DNA of 64,000 nucleotides from the NCBI RefSeq assembly GCF_006715025.1, contig NZ_VFMK01000001.1, positions 62,001 through 126,000 on the forward strand, in the 5' to 3' direction. This DNA comes from Serratia fonticola (GTDB lineage Bacteria; Pseudomonadota; Gammaproteobacteria; Enterobacterales; Enterobacteriaceae). Numbering within the stretch: position 1 is the stretch's first letter; each line of letters opens with the position of its first letter. This document shows positions 40,953 through 49,028 of the stretch, piece after piece. Below the pieces are notes generated by a model that searched no databases, was not told where the DNA came from, and saw only the letters and a list, made by a program, of their open reading frames with translations. The translations under genes and the position numbers were made by a program.

Positions 40953-41621
40953 TCAGTCCTGCAAACCCGCCACAATGGCACTCGCATCACTGACCCAGCC
41001 AAAAATCGCGCCCTGGGCTTTGATCATCTCCAGCGCATACTTCTGGAATTCAGGGAAGTAAGAGCCGACGCAGTCCTGTGGGATAATGCATTCATAGCCA
41101 CGGTCGTTGGCTTCACGCACCGTGGTGTTCACACACACTTCGGTGGTCACGCCACAAACAATCAGCGTCTTGATGCCGTGGTTTTGCAGGATCAGATGCA
41201 GATCGGTCTGGTAGAACGCACCTTTTCCTGGCTTATCGATCACCGGTTCGCCAGCCTGCGGATAGAGCTCGGGAATAATGTCGTGGCCAGCTTCGCCTCG
41301 TACCAGAATGCGCCCCATCGGCCCATGGGTACCGATAAAGGTCTGTCCACCACGGGTTAATTTGGCCGGAGGGCAGTCGCTAAGGTCGTCACGATGGCCT
41401 TCACGGGTGTGGATCACCAGCAATCCCTGACCACGAGCGGCATCCAGCACCCGCTTGCAAGGTTCAATGGCACTGCGAACCAAAGAAACGTCATTACCCA
41501 GTGCTTCACCAAAGCCACCCGGTTCAACAAAATCTTTCTGCATATCAATCATCACCAGTGCAGTGCTGGCAGTATCGAACGGTAAAGCGAAGGGTTCTGC
41601 GTGAAAAGTTTTCTGTGTCAT
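40953..41621 (-). CDS. Isochorismatase-fold cysteine hydrolase, biuret hydrolase-like
   Basis: The 222-residue product has the isochorismatase-family catalytic set: Asp26 in VMIDMQKDF, Lys in IDKPGKGAF (Lys130 or Lys133), and Cys163 in GVTTEVCVNTT. Beyond this it follows biuret hydrolase (BiuH) closely: SLVRSAIEPCKRVL, VIHTREGHRDDLSD, GRILVRGEAGHDIIPELYP, REANDRGYEC. It keeps the Gln of the BiuH KMQG motif as KAQG (Gln203). It probably releases ammonia from a small ureido compound. AGGAG precedes the ATG. It is the first gene of the cluster that runs through DUF2877, FdrA, DUF1116 and carbamate kinase. Confidence 0.85.
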   Translation of the reverse strand: MTQKTFHAEPFALPFDTASTALVMIDMQKDFVEPGGFGEALGNDVSLVRSAIEPCKRVLDAARGQGLLVIHTREGHRDDLSDCPPAKLTRGGQTFIGTHGPMGRILVRGEAGHDIIPELYPQAGEPVIDKPGKGAFYQTDLHLILQNHGIKTLIVCGVTTEVCVNTTVREANDRGYECIIPQDCVGSYFPEFQKYALEMIKAQGAIFGWVSDASAIVAGLQD

Positions 41622-41890
41622 GGCGCATCTCCTGCATCGTTATTTTGCGGCCTGAAGGCCGGGAATTCTGGGGTCTGATTCGAGTATAAGGGGCTGTAGC
41701 AGACATAACAGATAAACGATTTCGCGTGCAGCAACGAAAATTTTGCAGCAAACAAATACCCAGACGAAAAGTGTGAGATTGCCGATGTATGACTTTTTAA
41801 CTGCAAATAATTTGATGAAAGGCGGGAGTTGGAATCGAAAAAATCGTTGATGGAATGTGAGCCAGGTCGCTCGGCCAGCATTAAAAAATC
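41622..41890. promoter_or_regulatory. Upstream region of the hydrolase-transcarbamylase cluster
   Basis: About 270 bp of AT-rich sequence with no gene. It should hold the cluster's promoter on the minus strand. A direct repeat of GCAGCAACGAAAATT/GCAGCAAACAAATAC (around 41730-41760) could be a regulator target, but no -10/-35 pair or LysR T-N11-A site is clear enough to assign. Confidence 0.35.
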
Positions 41891-41920
41891 AGGGGGGCAG
41901 CGGGCGGATATGGCCCCCCT
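41891..41920 (-). terminator. yigL rho-independent terminator
   Basis: The arms AGGGGGGC and GCCCCCCT form an 8-bp stem with a 14-base loop just after the yigL stop. On the minus strand it is followed by GATTTTTTAA. Confidence 0.85.
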
Positions 41921-41927
41921 TGCCGAT

Positions 41928-42728
41928 TTATGCCAGGAACATTTTGCGCAGGTAGTGAGGCACAGCGTCGTCGACGTTGGAGCCAATCACTTCCAGATCC
42001 GGCAGTTTGTCTTTCAGACGCTGGTGGGCATCACGCATGATGCAGCCTTTCCCCGCCATCGACAGCATTTCCAGATCGTTCATACCGTCACCAAAGGCGA
42101 TGCACTCTTTGAGCGAATAGCCGAAGATCTTGGCCACTTCCTCCAGCGCATGGCCTTTCGATACGCCACCGGCCATCACTTCCAGACAGGTAGGGAACGA
42201 GAAGCTGACGTTAACCCGATCGCCCCAGCGTGCGTTGATGGCATCCTCCAGCGGCAGTAATTTATCGTGATCGTCACAGGTGAAATACACCTTGCACACG
42301 CCGTCGGTTTCCAGCAGGCCCGGCTCAAACAGCTGGTATTTAAAGATCGATTCCCGGAAGAACTCTTCCTGTTCCGGGCTTTCACGGTTCATGAACCAAT
42401 CGTCGTTGCGATAAACGTTGGTCAGGATATCCTGATTATCATGCATCATGCTGTACAGATCGCGGGCAATATCTTCATCCAGGTTGTGGCTGAAGATCAG
42501 CTCGCCTGCGGTGTTGTGCACCCGCGCACCGTTGGAGGTGATCATAAAGGCGCTGATGCCGAGATTATCGCGGATCTGGGAAACGTCGATATGGTGGCGA
42601 CCCGTTGCGAAAACAAAGTGCACACCACGCTGTGTCAGCAACTTCAGCGTTTCTTTGGCATAGGGCGTCAGGGTATGATCGGGGGATAGCAATGTGCCAT
42701 CTAAATCGGAAGCAACGACGTGATACAT
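41928..42728 (-). CDS. yigL: YigL, HAD-family sugar phosphatase
   Basis: YigL is a Cof-type haloacid dehalogenase phosphatase that in E. coli removes phosphate from accumulated sugar phosphates and from pyridoxal phosphate. The 266-residue product has motif I SDLDGTLLSPD, motif II ITSNGA, the motif III lysine GGVSKGHALEEVAK, and motif IV FGDGMNDLEMLSMAG. It is 11 bp after pldB, as in E. coli, and ends at a strong terminator. Confidence 0.95.
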   Translation of the reverse strand: MYHVVASDLDGTLLSPDHTLTPYAKETLKLLTQRGVHFVFATGRHHIDVSQIRDNLGISAFMITSNGARVHNTAGELIFSHNLDEDIARDLYSMMHDNQDILTNVYRNDDWFMNRESPEQEEFFRESIFKYQLFEPGLLETDGVCKVYFTCDDHDKLLPLEDAINARWGDRVNVSFSFPTCLEVMAGGVSKGHALEEVAKIFGYSLKECIAFGDGMNDLEMLSMAGKGCIMRDAHQRLKDKLPDLEVIGSNVDDAVPHYLRKMFLA

Positions 42729-42739
42729 AACGATATGTT

Positions 42740-43777
42740 TTAACCTCTGATGGAGTTGTCGGCAGCAACAGTGCCACCTAAATACTGAGCAAAGAAACGC
42801 AGGATTGCGTCCAGTGCCTCGGCGCGCATCGTGTCCCGCTCGAACAGGATCTCATGGCGAGCGCCTTTGATAACCCGCGGTACGCCCCCTTCACAAGGGT
42901 GCCCCGCGTCTGACAGTGCCTGACAAAAAGCCCAATGGGAACGGTTGTCGACGACCCGATCCTCACCGGCCTGCAATAATAAAATCGGTGTCACTATTTT
43001 AGCGGCTTGCGCAATGATCTGCTGCCCAGCCTGAATACTTTCCCGCACCCAATGATACGTGGGCCCGCCTACCTGCAGTTCGGGGGAGTCGGCATAATAA
43101 CGCAGGCTGCGTCGATAACGCTCACGGCTATGGGTCAGCACATTCACCACGTAGGGTAATGGCCGCCATTGCCCGGTCCCGACGGCATAATAGTCTCGTA
43201 GCGTCGGGCGCTTCTCCGTCCAGTTTAGAATATGGTTAGCCATCCAGCCCGGCATCGGCAGATAAATACCAAACATCGGGGCACATAAGGCCGCCGCCGC
43301 AAACGCCTGCGGCTCGCGTGCCAGAAACTGGGCAAGAATTGCGCCGCCCATGGAGTGCGCCAGCGCGACATGCTGCCGATACCCCAGCGGTAAAACGTGT
43401 TGATGGTAGAACTGAGCGAAATCGTCGACGTAATCGGCGAAGTCTACCACATGACCACGGTGCGGATCTGCCAGCATGCGGCCAGAACGTCCTTGGCCAC
43501 GGTGATCGATGATCATCACGTCATAACCGCGATGAAACAGATCGTAAGCCACTTCCGGATATTTGATATAGCTTTCGATGCGCCCTGGGCTCACCACCAC
43601 CACACGCTGATGCTGTGGTGAACTAAAGCGCACAAAACGGATTGGCACCCCACCGACACCCACGAATTCGCTTTCCTCTCGCTGCCGCCAGAAATCCAGC
43701 AACGGCCCGGTAGCAAAAGCAGAAAACTGCTTTTCACGGTTTAACCAGTCATCGGAACTGAGAGTGAACGATGTCAT
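42740..43777 (-). CDS. pldB: PldB, lysophospholipase L2
   Basis: PldB hydrolyses lysophospholipids and transfers acyl groups to phosphatidylglycerol at the inner membrane. The 345-residue alpha/beta hydrolase has HRGQGRSGRM, the nucleophile elbow ALAHSMGGAILAQF, and late residues LLQAGEDRVVDNRSH and KGARHEILFERD that supply the catalytic Asp and His. The ATG at 43777 with AAGG upstream gives the E. coli-like start MTSFTLSSDDWLNRE. It is co-transcribed with yigL and diverges from rhtB. Confidence 0.93.
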   Translation of the reverse strand: MTSFTLSSDDWLNREKQFSAFATGPLLDFWRQREESEFVGVGGVPIRFVRFSSPQHQRVVVVSPGRIESYIKYPEVAYDLFHRGYDVMIIDHRGQGRSGRMLADPHRGHVVDFADYVDDFAQFYHQHVLPLGYRQHVALAHSMGGAILAQFLAREPQAFAAAALCAPMFGIYLPMPGWMANHILNWTEKRPTLRDYYAVGTGQWRPLPYVVNVLTHSRERYRRSLRYYADSPELQVGGPTYHWVRESIQAGQQIIAQAAKIVTPILLLQAGEDRVVDNRSHWAFCQALSDAGHPCEGGVPRVIKGARHEILFERDTMRAEALDAILRFFAQYLGGTVAADNSIRG

Positions 43778-43798
43778 CAAATGCCTTTTCTGGGATAT

Positions 43799-43823
43799 CC
43801 AGAGATACAAATGTGATCTCTGG
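43799..43823. promoter_or_regulatory. Inverted repeat between pldB and rhtB
   Basis: A perfect 8-bp inverted repeat (CCAGAGAT / ATCTCTGG) with a nine-base centre lies 22 bp upstream of pldB and 90 bp upstream of rhtB. The centre plus right arm reads TGTGATCTCTGGCA, loosely CRP-like. It may be an operator for either gene. Confidence 0.4.
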
Positions 43824-43912
43824 CACAAGAAATAATACTAGCGTATTGTGATCCGATTCTGACAAAAACAGGTTTATTGTCGCACATATTGAACCTTACA
43901 GGGAGCCTTACG

Positions 43913-44533
43913 ATGACCTTAGACTGGTGGTTAACCTATCTGCTGACAACGCTAATCCTCAGTCTTTCTCCCGGTTCAGGCGCCATCAACACCATGAGTA
44001 CCGCCATAAGTCATGGCTACCGTGGGGCGGCTGCGTCAATCGCTGGATTACAGTCAGGACTGAGCATCCATATCGTGCTGGTGGGAATGGGTCTGGGAGC
44101 CGTGATCTCTCAGTCGCTGCTGGCCTTTGAACTGCTGAAATGGTTTGGGGCCGCCTATCTGGTATGGCTAGGCATTCAGCAATGGCGCGCCGCTGGCGCG
44201 TTGGATTTGCATACGCTGGCAGGTACCCTGCCACGCCGCCACTTATTCCGCCGTGCCGTGTTGGTCAATCTGACCAACCCCAAAAGCATCGTATTCCTGG
44301 CAGCACTGTTCCCGCAGTTTATCATGCCCAACCAGCCGCAGGCTGAGCAGTATGTCATTCTCGGCGTCACCACGGTGGTGGTAGATATCATTGTGATGAT
44401 TGGCTATGCCACGCTGGCAACGCGTATTGCCGGTTGGCTGAAAACACCGCGCCAGATGCAGTTACTGAACCGCGTTTTTGGCTCGCTGTTTATTCTGGTG
44501 GCGGGATTGTTGGCGACGGCAAGAAAGGCGTGA
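43913..44533 (+). CDS. rhtB: RhtB, homoserine/homoserine lactone exporter
   Basis: RhtB is a LysE-superfamily exporter of homoserine and its lactone. The 206-residue product equals E. coli RhtB in length. It shares MTLDWWLTYLLTTLILSLSP, GSGAINTMSTAISHGYRGA, LKWFGAAYLVWLGIQQWRAAGA and VNLTNPKSIVFLAALFPQFI. About six membrane spans are seen. The ATG at 43913 is preceded by GGGAG. Confidence 0.94.
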   Translation: MTLDWWLTYLLTTLILSLSPGSGAINTMSTAISHGYRGAAASIAGLQSGLSIHIVLVGMGLGAVISQSLLAFELLKWFGAAYLVWLGIQQWRAAGALDLHTLAGTLPRRHLFRRAVLVNLTNPKSIVFLAALFPQFIMPNQPQAEQYVILGVTTVVVDIIVMIGYATLATRIAGWLKTPRQMQLLNRVFGSLFILVAGLLATARKA

Positions 44534-44596
44534 GAATGTGATCCCAGGCGTTACGTCGCAGGCTGTTTGGACACGGCCAGCGCACAGGACCCGCAG

Positions 44597-44612
44597 CGTA
44601 CTTTGAAGTACG
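44597..44612. repeat. Small palindrome between rhtB and rhtC
   Basis: CGTACTT-TG-AAGTACG forms a 7-bp stem with a two-base loop, within CCGCAGCGTACTTTGAAGTA and GTGAGGAGTCCGAGC. Similar CGCAGCGTAC / GTACGTGAGGA blocks are familiar intergenic repeats in enterics. It lies between convergent genes and may help end both transcripts. Confidence 0.45.
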
Positions 44613-44659
44613 TGAGGAGTCCGAGCTCTGCCCGGGTTCAAAATGACAGGTAAAATAGC

Positions 44660-45286
44660 CTAGCGGGTAAAAATCAAATGCAGGCCAAAACCGGTGAACA
44701 GTACCCCCGCCAGGCCGTCAATCCATTTTGCCATCCGCTGATAGCCCCGGCGCATGGCGGGTAACGCAAACACCACCGCAACCAGGCTAAACCAGATGAA
44801 CGTTTCGCCGGTGATCAAGGCAAATAACCCCCAACGCGCACCGGCGCCCACATCCTCGCCGACAAACAACGAGAACACGCTACCGAAGTAAATCACCGCT
44901 TTGGGGTTGGAAAGGTTGGTTAACAAGCCGCGGATAAAGCTGCGCCCCGGCTTTGGCAACGCCACTTGCACGTCTTCTGCCGACGCAGTTTGCGCATTCT
45001 GGCTACGGGCAGAGCGCAACAGTTGCCACCCCATCCAGCACAGATACAGGCCCCCGCCCACCATGATAATCTGATGCAACCAGGCCATTTTCTGCAGGAT
45101 AAGATTCAGCCCCAGCAGCGCCACCCCGGCCCAGACCATGACGCCAAGGGAGATCCCCACTACGCCCATCATCGCTTCACGCCGTGAACGGCTGACTGCC
45201 GTTTGTGAAACAAAAAAGAAATCCGGCCCTGGGCTCATCAATGCAATCAGATGTACCAGCGCTACGGTCAAAAACAACATCAGCAT
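44660..45286 (-). CDS. rhtC: RhtC, threonine exporter
   Basis: RhtC exports threonine and homoserine. The 208-residue LysE-family product begins MLMLFLTVALVHLIALMSPG and contains PDFFFVSQTAVSRSRREAMMG, MVGGGLYLCWMGWQLLRSA and RGLLTNLSNPKAVIYFGSVF, matching E. coli RhtC. It starts 13 bp after recQ on the same strand, so the two are probably co-transcribed, and it converges with rhtB. Confidence 0.95.
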   Translation of the reverse strand: MLMLFLTVALVHLIALMSPGPDFFFVSQTAVSRSRREAMMGVVGISLGVMVWAGVALLGLNLILQKMAWLHQIIMVGGGLYLCWMGWQLLRSARSQNAQTASAEDVQVALPKPGRSFIRGLLTNLSNPKAVIYFGSVFSLFVGEDVGAGARWGLFALITGETFIWFSLVAVVFALPAMRRGYQRMAKWIDGLAGVLFTGFGLHLIFTR

Positions 45287-45298
45287 GATTGTCCGTCC

Positions 45299-47131
45299 TT
45301 ATTCGTCGTCATTGTCGAGATGATCGCGGATCATTGCCATAAATGGCGCACCAAAACGTTCCAGCTTACGTTGGCCAACGCCGTTAACACTCAACAGATC
45401 GCTGGCTCTGACAGGCATCTGTTCAGCCATCTCCAGCAGCGTGGCGTCGTTGAACACCACGTAAGGAGGAATGTTCTCTTCATCGGCAATGGATTTACGC
45501 AGCTTGCGCAGTTTGGCAAACAGCTTGCGATCGTAATTACCACCGTAGGACTTCTGATTGGCACTGCTGCGCACTTTGAAGCTCTGAATACGCGGCACCG
45601 CCAGTTGTAACGCCACCTCGCCACGCAGCACCGGGCGGGCGGCTTCGGTCAGTTGCAGCGCAGAATGCAGCGCAATGTTCTGAGTGATAAACCCCAGGTG
45701 AATCAATTGGCGCAATACGCTGGTCCAGTGCTCGGTAGTGTGATCGCGACCAATACCGTATACCGGCAGTTTGTCGTGGCCAAATTCACGGATACGCTGA
45801 TTATTGGCACCGCGCAGCACTTCAACCACATAGCCAATACCAAAGCGCTGCCCGACACGACCAATCGCCGACAGGGCCTTGCGAGCATCTTCCAGGCCGT
45901 CGTAACGCTTGGGAGGATCGAGGCAGATATCGCAGTTGCCACAGGCCTGCTGCTTACCCTCACCGAAATAGTTCAACAGGACCAAGCGACGACAGGTCTG
46001 GGCTTCGGCAAATGCGCCCATGGCATTCAGCTTATGCCGTTCAATATCCAACTGCTGCCCTGCCGGTTTTTCTTCCAGGCAACGGCGCAACCACGCCATA
46101 TCGGCCGGGTCATACAGCAATATCGCTTCCGCTGGCAGACCATCACGCCCGGCACGACCGGTTTCCTGATAATAAGACTCTATGTTGCGCGGAATATCGA
46201 AGTGGACCACAAAACGCACGTTGGGTTTATTGATCCCCATTCCAAAAGCAACGGTGGCGACCACCACCTGCAAATCATCACGCTGGAAGGCCTCCTGCAC
46301 TTGAGAACGGCGATCGTTGTCCAGGCCAGCGTGATAGGCCGCCACACTCAACCCGCGGCTTTGCAGGCGTGCGGTGGTGTCTTCCACTTTGGCGCGGCTA
46401 TTACAATAAATAATGCCGCTTTTACCACGCTGGTCTTGTACAAAACGCCACAGTTGATCGAGCGGCTTGAACTTCTCCACCAGCGTGTAGCGGATATTGG
46501 GGCGATCGAAACTGCTGATCTGAATCAGCGGATCTTGCAACGCCAACAGGCGGACAATATCCCCGCGCGTGGCTTCATCTGCCGTGGCGGTCAGCGCCAC
46601 GACCGGCATGGTGGGGAAGCGCTGCTTCAACTGACCAAGCGCGCGGTACTCTGGCCGGAAGTCATGACCCCATTGTGAGATGCAGTGCGCTTCATCGACC
46701 GCCAGCAACACGGGCGGACAGTGGTCCAGCAAATCAAGGAAGCTGTCCATCATCAGTCGTTCTGGCGCGATATACAGCATTTTGATTTTGCCGCTACGGC
46801 AACCCGCCATCACCTCCAGTTGCTGCTCTCGCGTTTGCGTCGAGTTATAGCAGGCGGCGGAAACGCCATAGGCAAGCAGTTGATCGACCTGATCTTTCAT
46901 CAAAGAAATCAGTGGGGAGACGACCAGCGTCAAGCCATCCATCACCAGCGCCGGGATTTGATAGCACAACGATTTCCCCCCGCCGGTCGGCATCACTACC
47001 AGACAATCCTGGCCGCCAATGGCTGCGTTGATAATCGTTTGTTGACCCGGACGGAACTGCTGGTAGCCGAAGGTATCTCGCAATACCTGTTCTGCCAGCA
47101 ACTCTCTGTTTATCACTGCTGCGGTTGACAC
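45299..47131 (-). CDS. recQ: RecQ, 3'-5' ATP-dependent DNA helicase
   Basis: RecQ unwinds DNA in the RecF recombination pathway and helps process stalled forks. The product (about 610 residues) shows Walker A VVMPTGGGKSLCYQ, the DEAH box AVDEAHCISQWGHDFRPEY, motif V-VI GRAGRDGLPAE, the four zinc-binding cysteines (CRRLVLLNYFG... CGNCDIC), a winged-helix domain, and a C-terminal HRDC domain (DLLSVNGVGQRKLERFG). A GTG at 47131 is chosen because GGGGA lies 6 bp upstream and it aligns with the E. coli N-terminus. The in-frame ATG at 47143 has no ribosome site. Confidence 0.94.
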   Translation of the reverse strand: MSTAAVINRELLAEQVLRDTFGYQQFRPGQQTIINAAIGGQDCLVVMPTGGGKSLCYQIPALVMDGLTLVVSPLISLMKDQVDQLLAYGVSAACYNSTQTREQQLEVMAGCRSGKIKMLYIAPERLMMDSFLDLLDHCPPVLLAVDEAHCISQWGHDFRPEYRALGQLKQRFPTMPVVALTATADEATRGDIVRLLALQDPLIQISSFDRPNIRYTLVEKFKPLDQLWRFVQDQRGKSGIIYCNSRAKVEDTTARLQSRGLSVAAYHAGLDNDRRSQVQEAFQRDDLQVVVATVAFGMGINKPNVRFVVHFDIPRNIESYYQETGRAGRDGLPAEAILLYDPADMAWLRRCLEEKPAGQQLDIERHKLNAMGAFAEAQTCRRLVLLNYFGEGKQQACGNCDICLDPPKRYDGLEDARKALSAIGRVGQRFGIGYVVEVLRGANNQRIREFGHDKLPVYGIGRDHTTEHWTSVLRQLIHLGFITQNIALHSALQLTEAARPVLRGEVALQLAVPRIQSFKVRSSANQKSYGGNYDRKLFAKLRKLRKSIADEENIPPYVVFNDATLLEMAEQMPVRASDLLSVNGVGQRKLERFGAPFMAMIRDHLDNDDE

Positions 47132-47178
47132 ACACTTCCCCATTTTTACACGACAACGTTGCCTGGTTGGCTCCGCGC

Positions 47179-47383
47179 TATACCCTATGGATTTCTCGTT
47201 GGCCGCTCATGTGCATTCATGCACTCGCGGAATTTGCCCATCCCAGGACAGGGCAGCCAGATGCCTAATTCAGTCATCCCCAGGCGTTTACGTCGGTAAG
47301 TGACTAGGGTAACAAATCTGAAACGCGTCTTGCTGCGGCCCTTCGGATAACGACACTGCGGCTTGAAAGACCACGGGTATCAA
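47179..47383 (+). repeat. Long ERIC element next to the pldA stop
   Basis: The left end TATACCCTATGGATTTCTCG, the core CATCCCCAGGCGTTTACGTC / GGTAAGTGACTAGGG and the right end GCGGCTTGAAAGACCACGGG identify ERIC. An extra segment makes it about 205 bp. The right end is 2-3 bp from the pldA stop (47386-47388). It fills nearly all of the space between pldA and recQ. Confidence 0.82.
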
Positions 47384-47385
47384 GA

Positions 47386-48264
47386 TTACATAATATCGTT
47401 AAGCATGACACCAACGCCAAGCCGTGTCTGCCTGAAGTTGTAATCAATCATCGATTCACCGTAGCCGCTGAACAGTTGCGTATAGAAACGCACGTGGCTA
47501 GTGATTGGATAGCTCCAGCCCAGTTCCCCGCCACCAAAACCGGTATTCCAGTTGTAATGGCCATCAACGCTGAACACGCTTTCGCCCAAGGCATACCCCA
47601 CCTTCAGACGGTAATAGCCCATGTATTTGGTGATATCCGGGTTATCGTCGTTGCTGGCACTTTCAGAAAAGCGGAACCAGGGTTTCACTTCGACCTGCCA
47701 GCCCCCGTTTTGCGCCATCAGACGCGCATAACCCCGATTCCAACTGCGTGAGGTCGGATCTTCACGGCCGTTGGATTCATGGTTCAGACCCACTTCGATA
47801 TCACGCAACGTCCAACCGGCAAACTGATACGCCGTTGCCCAGCCAACGAAAATCTGCGGCTCATAGTTGGTTTCACGGAATGGTGAAGATTCTGAGTGGT
47901 TTGAGAACTGCCACCAGGAACGCTGGGTGTAGGAAGCTCCTAAAACCGAGTTCTCACCGGCAATTCCACGCCAGATTGGGAAGGCCAGGCTGAGCTGGAA
48001 TTTCACCTCATCCTTGCGCGCATTTTCCGCCCAGCTATAGGACTTGATCGCCTCTTTGTTCAGATCGCTGGTGTCGGTGTAAATCAGGTAGTTGGGCTCG
48101 TAAGGGTAGAGTGTGAACGGGTTATCATAATGCTGCAGCATATTACCGATGATACTGCCACGAACCGCCGGTTTATTCAGATTCTTTTGCTCGGTGACTT
48201 CATCAGCCTGCACCACTATTGGCGCAAACAGCATCGCCATCACAACCCCAGACAGAACGCGCAT
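47386..48264 (-). CDS. pldA: PldA, outer-membrane phospholipase A
   Basis: PldA is a calcium-dependent outer-membrane phospholipase A1/A2 that clears mislocalised phospholipids from the outer leaflet. The 292-residue precursor has a 20-residue signal peptide (VLSGVVMAMLFAPIVVQA). Its catalytic triad His162, Ser164 and Asn176 is visible in GLNHESNGREDP and SRSWNRGY, equal to mature 142/144/156 of E. coli. Amphipathic barrel strands continue to the C-terminus. It precedes recQ on the minus strand and diverges from yigI. Confidence 0.95.
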   Translation of the reverse strand: MRVLSGVVMAMLFAPIVVQADEVTEQKNLNKPAVRGSIIGNMLQHYDNPFTLYPYEPNYLIYTDTSDLNKEAIKSYSWAENARKDEVKFQLSLAFPIWRGIAGENSVLGASYTQRSWWQFSNHSESSPFRETNYEPQIFVGWATAYQFAGWTLRDIEVGLNHESNGREDPTSRSWNRGYARLMAQNGGWQVEVKPWFRFSESASNDDNPDITKYMGYYRLKVGYALGESVFSVDGHYNWNTGFGGGELGWSYPITSHVRFYTQLFSGYGESMIDYNFRQTRLGVGVMLNDIM

Positions 48265-48465
48265 GGTTTGCTCACTCCAGAAATATTAGGAAAACAGCAG
48301 AAATAAAAGCAGGCCATTTTACACACAAAGCAGGATTTACAGCACTAGGGAATACATTTATTGAACGGCCCTGGAAAGCAACAAAAAATAAGCATAAAAT
48401 CCACAATCAGTTAACCTGGACTGACCAGTCATTCGAATCCCCAAACTCAAATGAAGAAAGGAACT

Positions 48466-48936
48466 ATGTCGCACACCCTAATGACCCTGGACGCAGCCCG
48501 TCAGAAAATAGGCGAAATCTTCGTCTATCACATGCCGTTTAACCGTGAACTGGGGCTGGAGCTGCGCCGTTTTGAAGACGACTACGTGGAATTGACTTTT
48601 ACCAATCAGCGCAAGTTAGTTGGCAATGCCGCGCAGAACATCCTTCACGGCGGTGTGATTGCTTCCGTGCTAGACGTCGCTGCCGGGTTAGCGTGCGTGG
48701 GCAGCGTGCTGATGCGCCAGGATCCGTTGATTGAAGAAGAACTGACGGCTCGCCTTTCACGTATGGGGACGATAGATCTGCGTGTCGACTATCTGCGCCC
48801 TGGCCGTGGCGAGCATTTCGTGGCTGCCGCCAGCGTACTGCGCAGTGGTAATAAAGTCGCCGTGGCGCGCGTTGAGCTGCATAACCACGACGGTCTGCAT
48901 ATCGCCAGCGCCACTGCCACCTATCTGGTGGGGTAA
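48466..48936 (+). CDS. yigI: YigI, hotdog-fold acyl-CoA thioesterase
   Basis: The 156-residue PaaI-type hotdog protein hydrolyses acyl-CoA thioesters; E. coli YigI prefers medium- to long-chain substrates. Conserved segments are EIFVYHMPFNRELGLEL, the catalytic helix region ILHGGVIASVLDVAAGLACVG, and GTIDLRVDYLRPGRGE. The ATG at 48466 with AAAGGAA upstream gives the E. coli start. Confidence 0.9.
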   Translation: MSHTLMTLDAARQKIGEIFVYHMPFNRELGLELRRFEDDYVELTFTNQRKLVGNAAQNILHGGVIASVLDVAAGLACVGSVLMRQDPLIEEELTARLSRMGTIDLRVDYLRPGRGEHFVAAASVLRSGNKVAVARVELHNHDGLHIASATATYLVG

Positions 48937-49028
48937 CGAGGGTCGTAGGCTGTCTCGCACAATGACGCGACACAGCCTGTTATCTTCAGTAAAATCACCG
49001 TATCTCCTCTTCCCATCCGGTAACCGTC

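Noticed and set aside
45653..46678. 341-residue plus-strand frame opposite recQ
   Set aside because: It lies entirely antisense to conserved helicase motifs; no support for coding.
47132..47143. ATG start of recQ at 47143
   Set aside because: No ribosome site precedes it; GTG 47131 has GGGGA upstream and aligns with E. coli RecQ.
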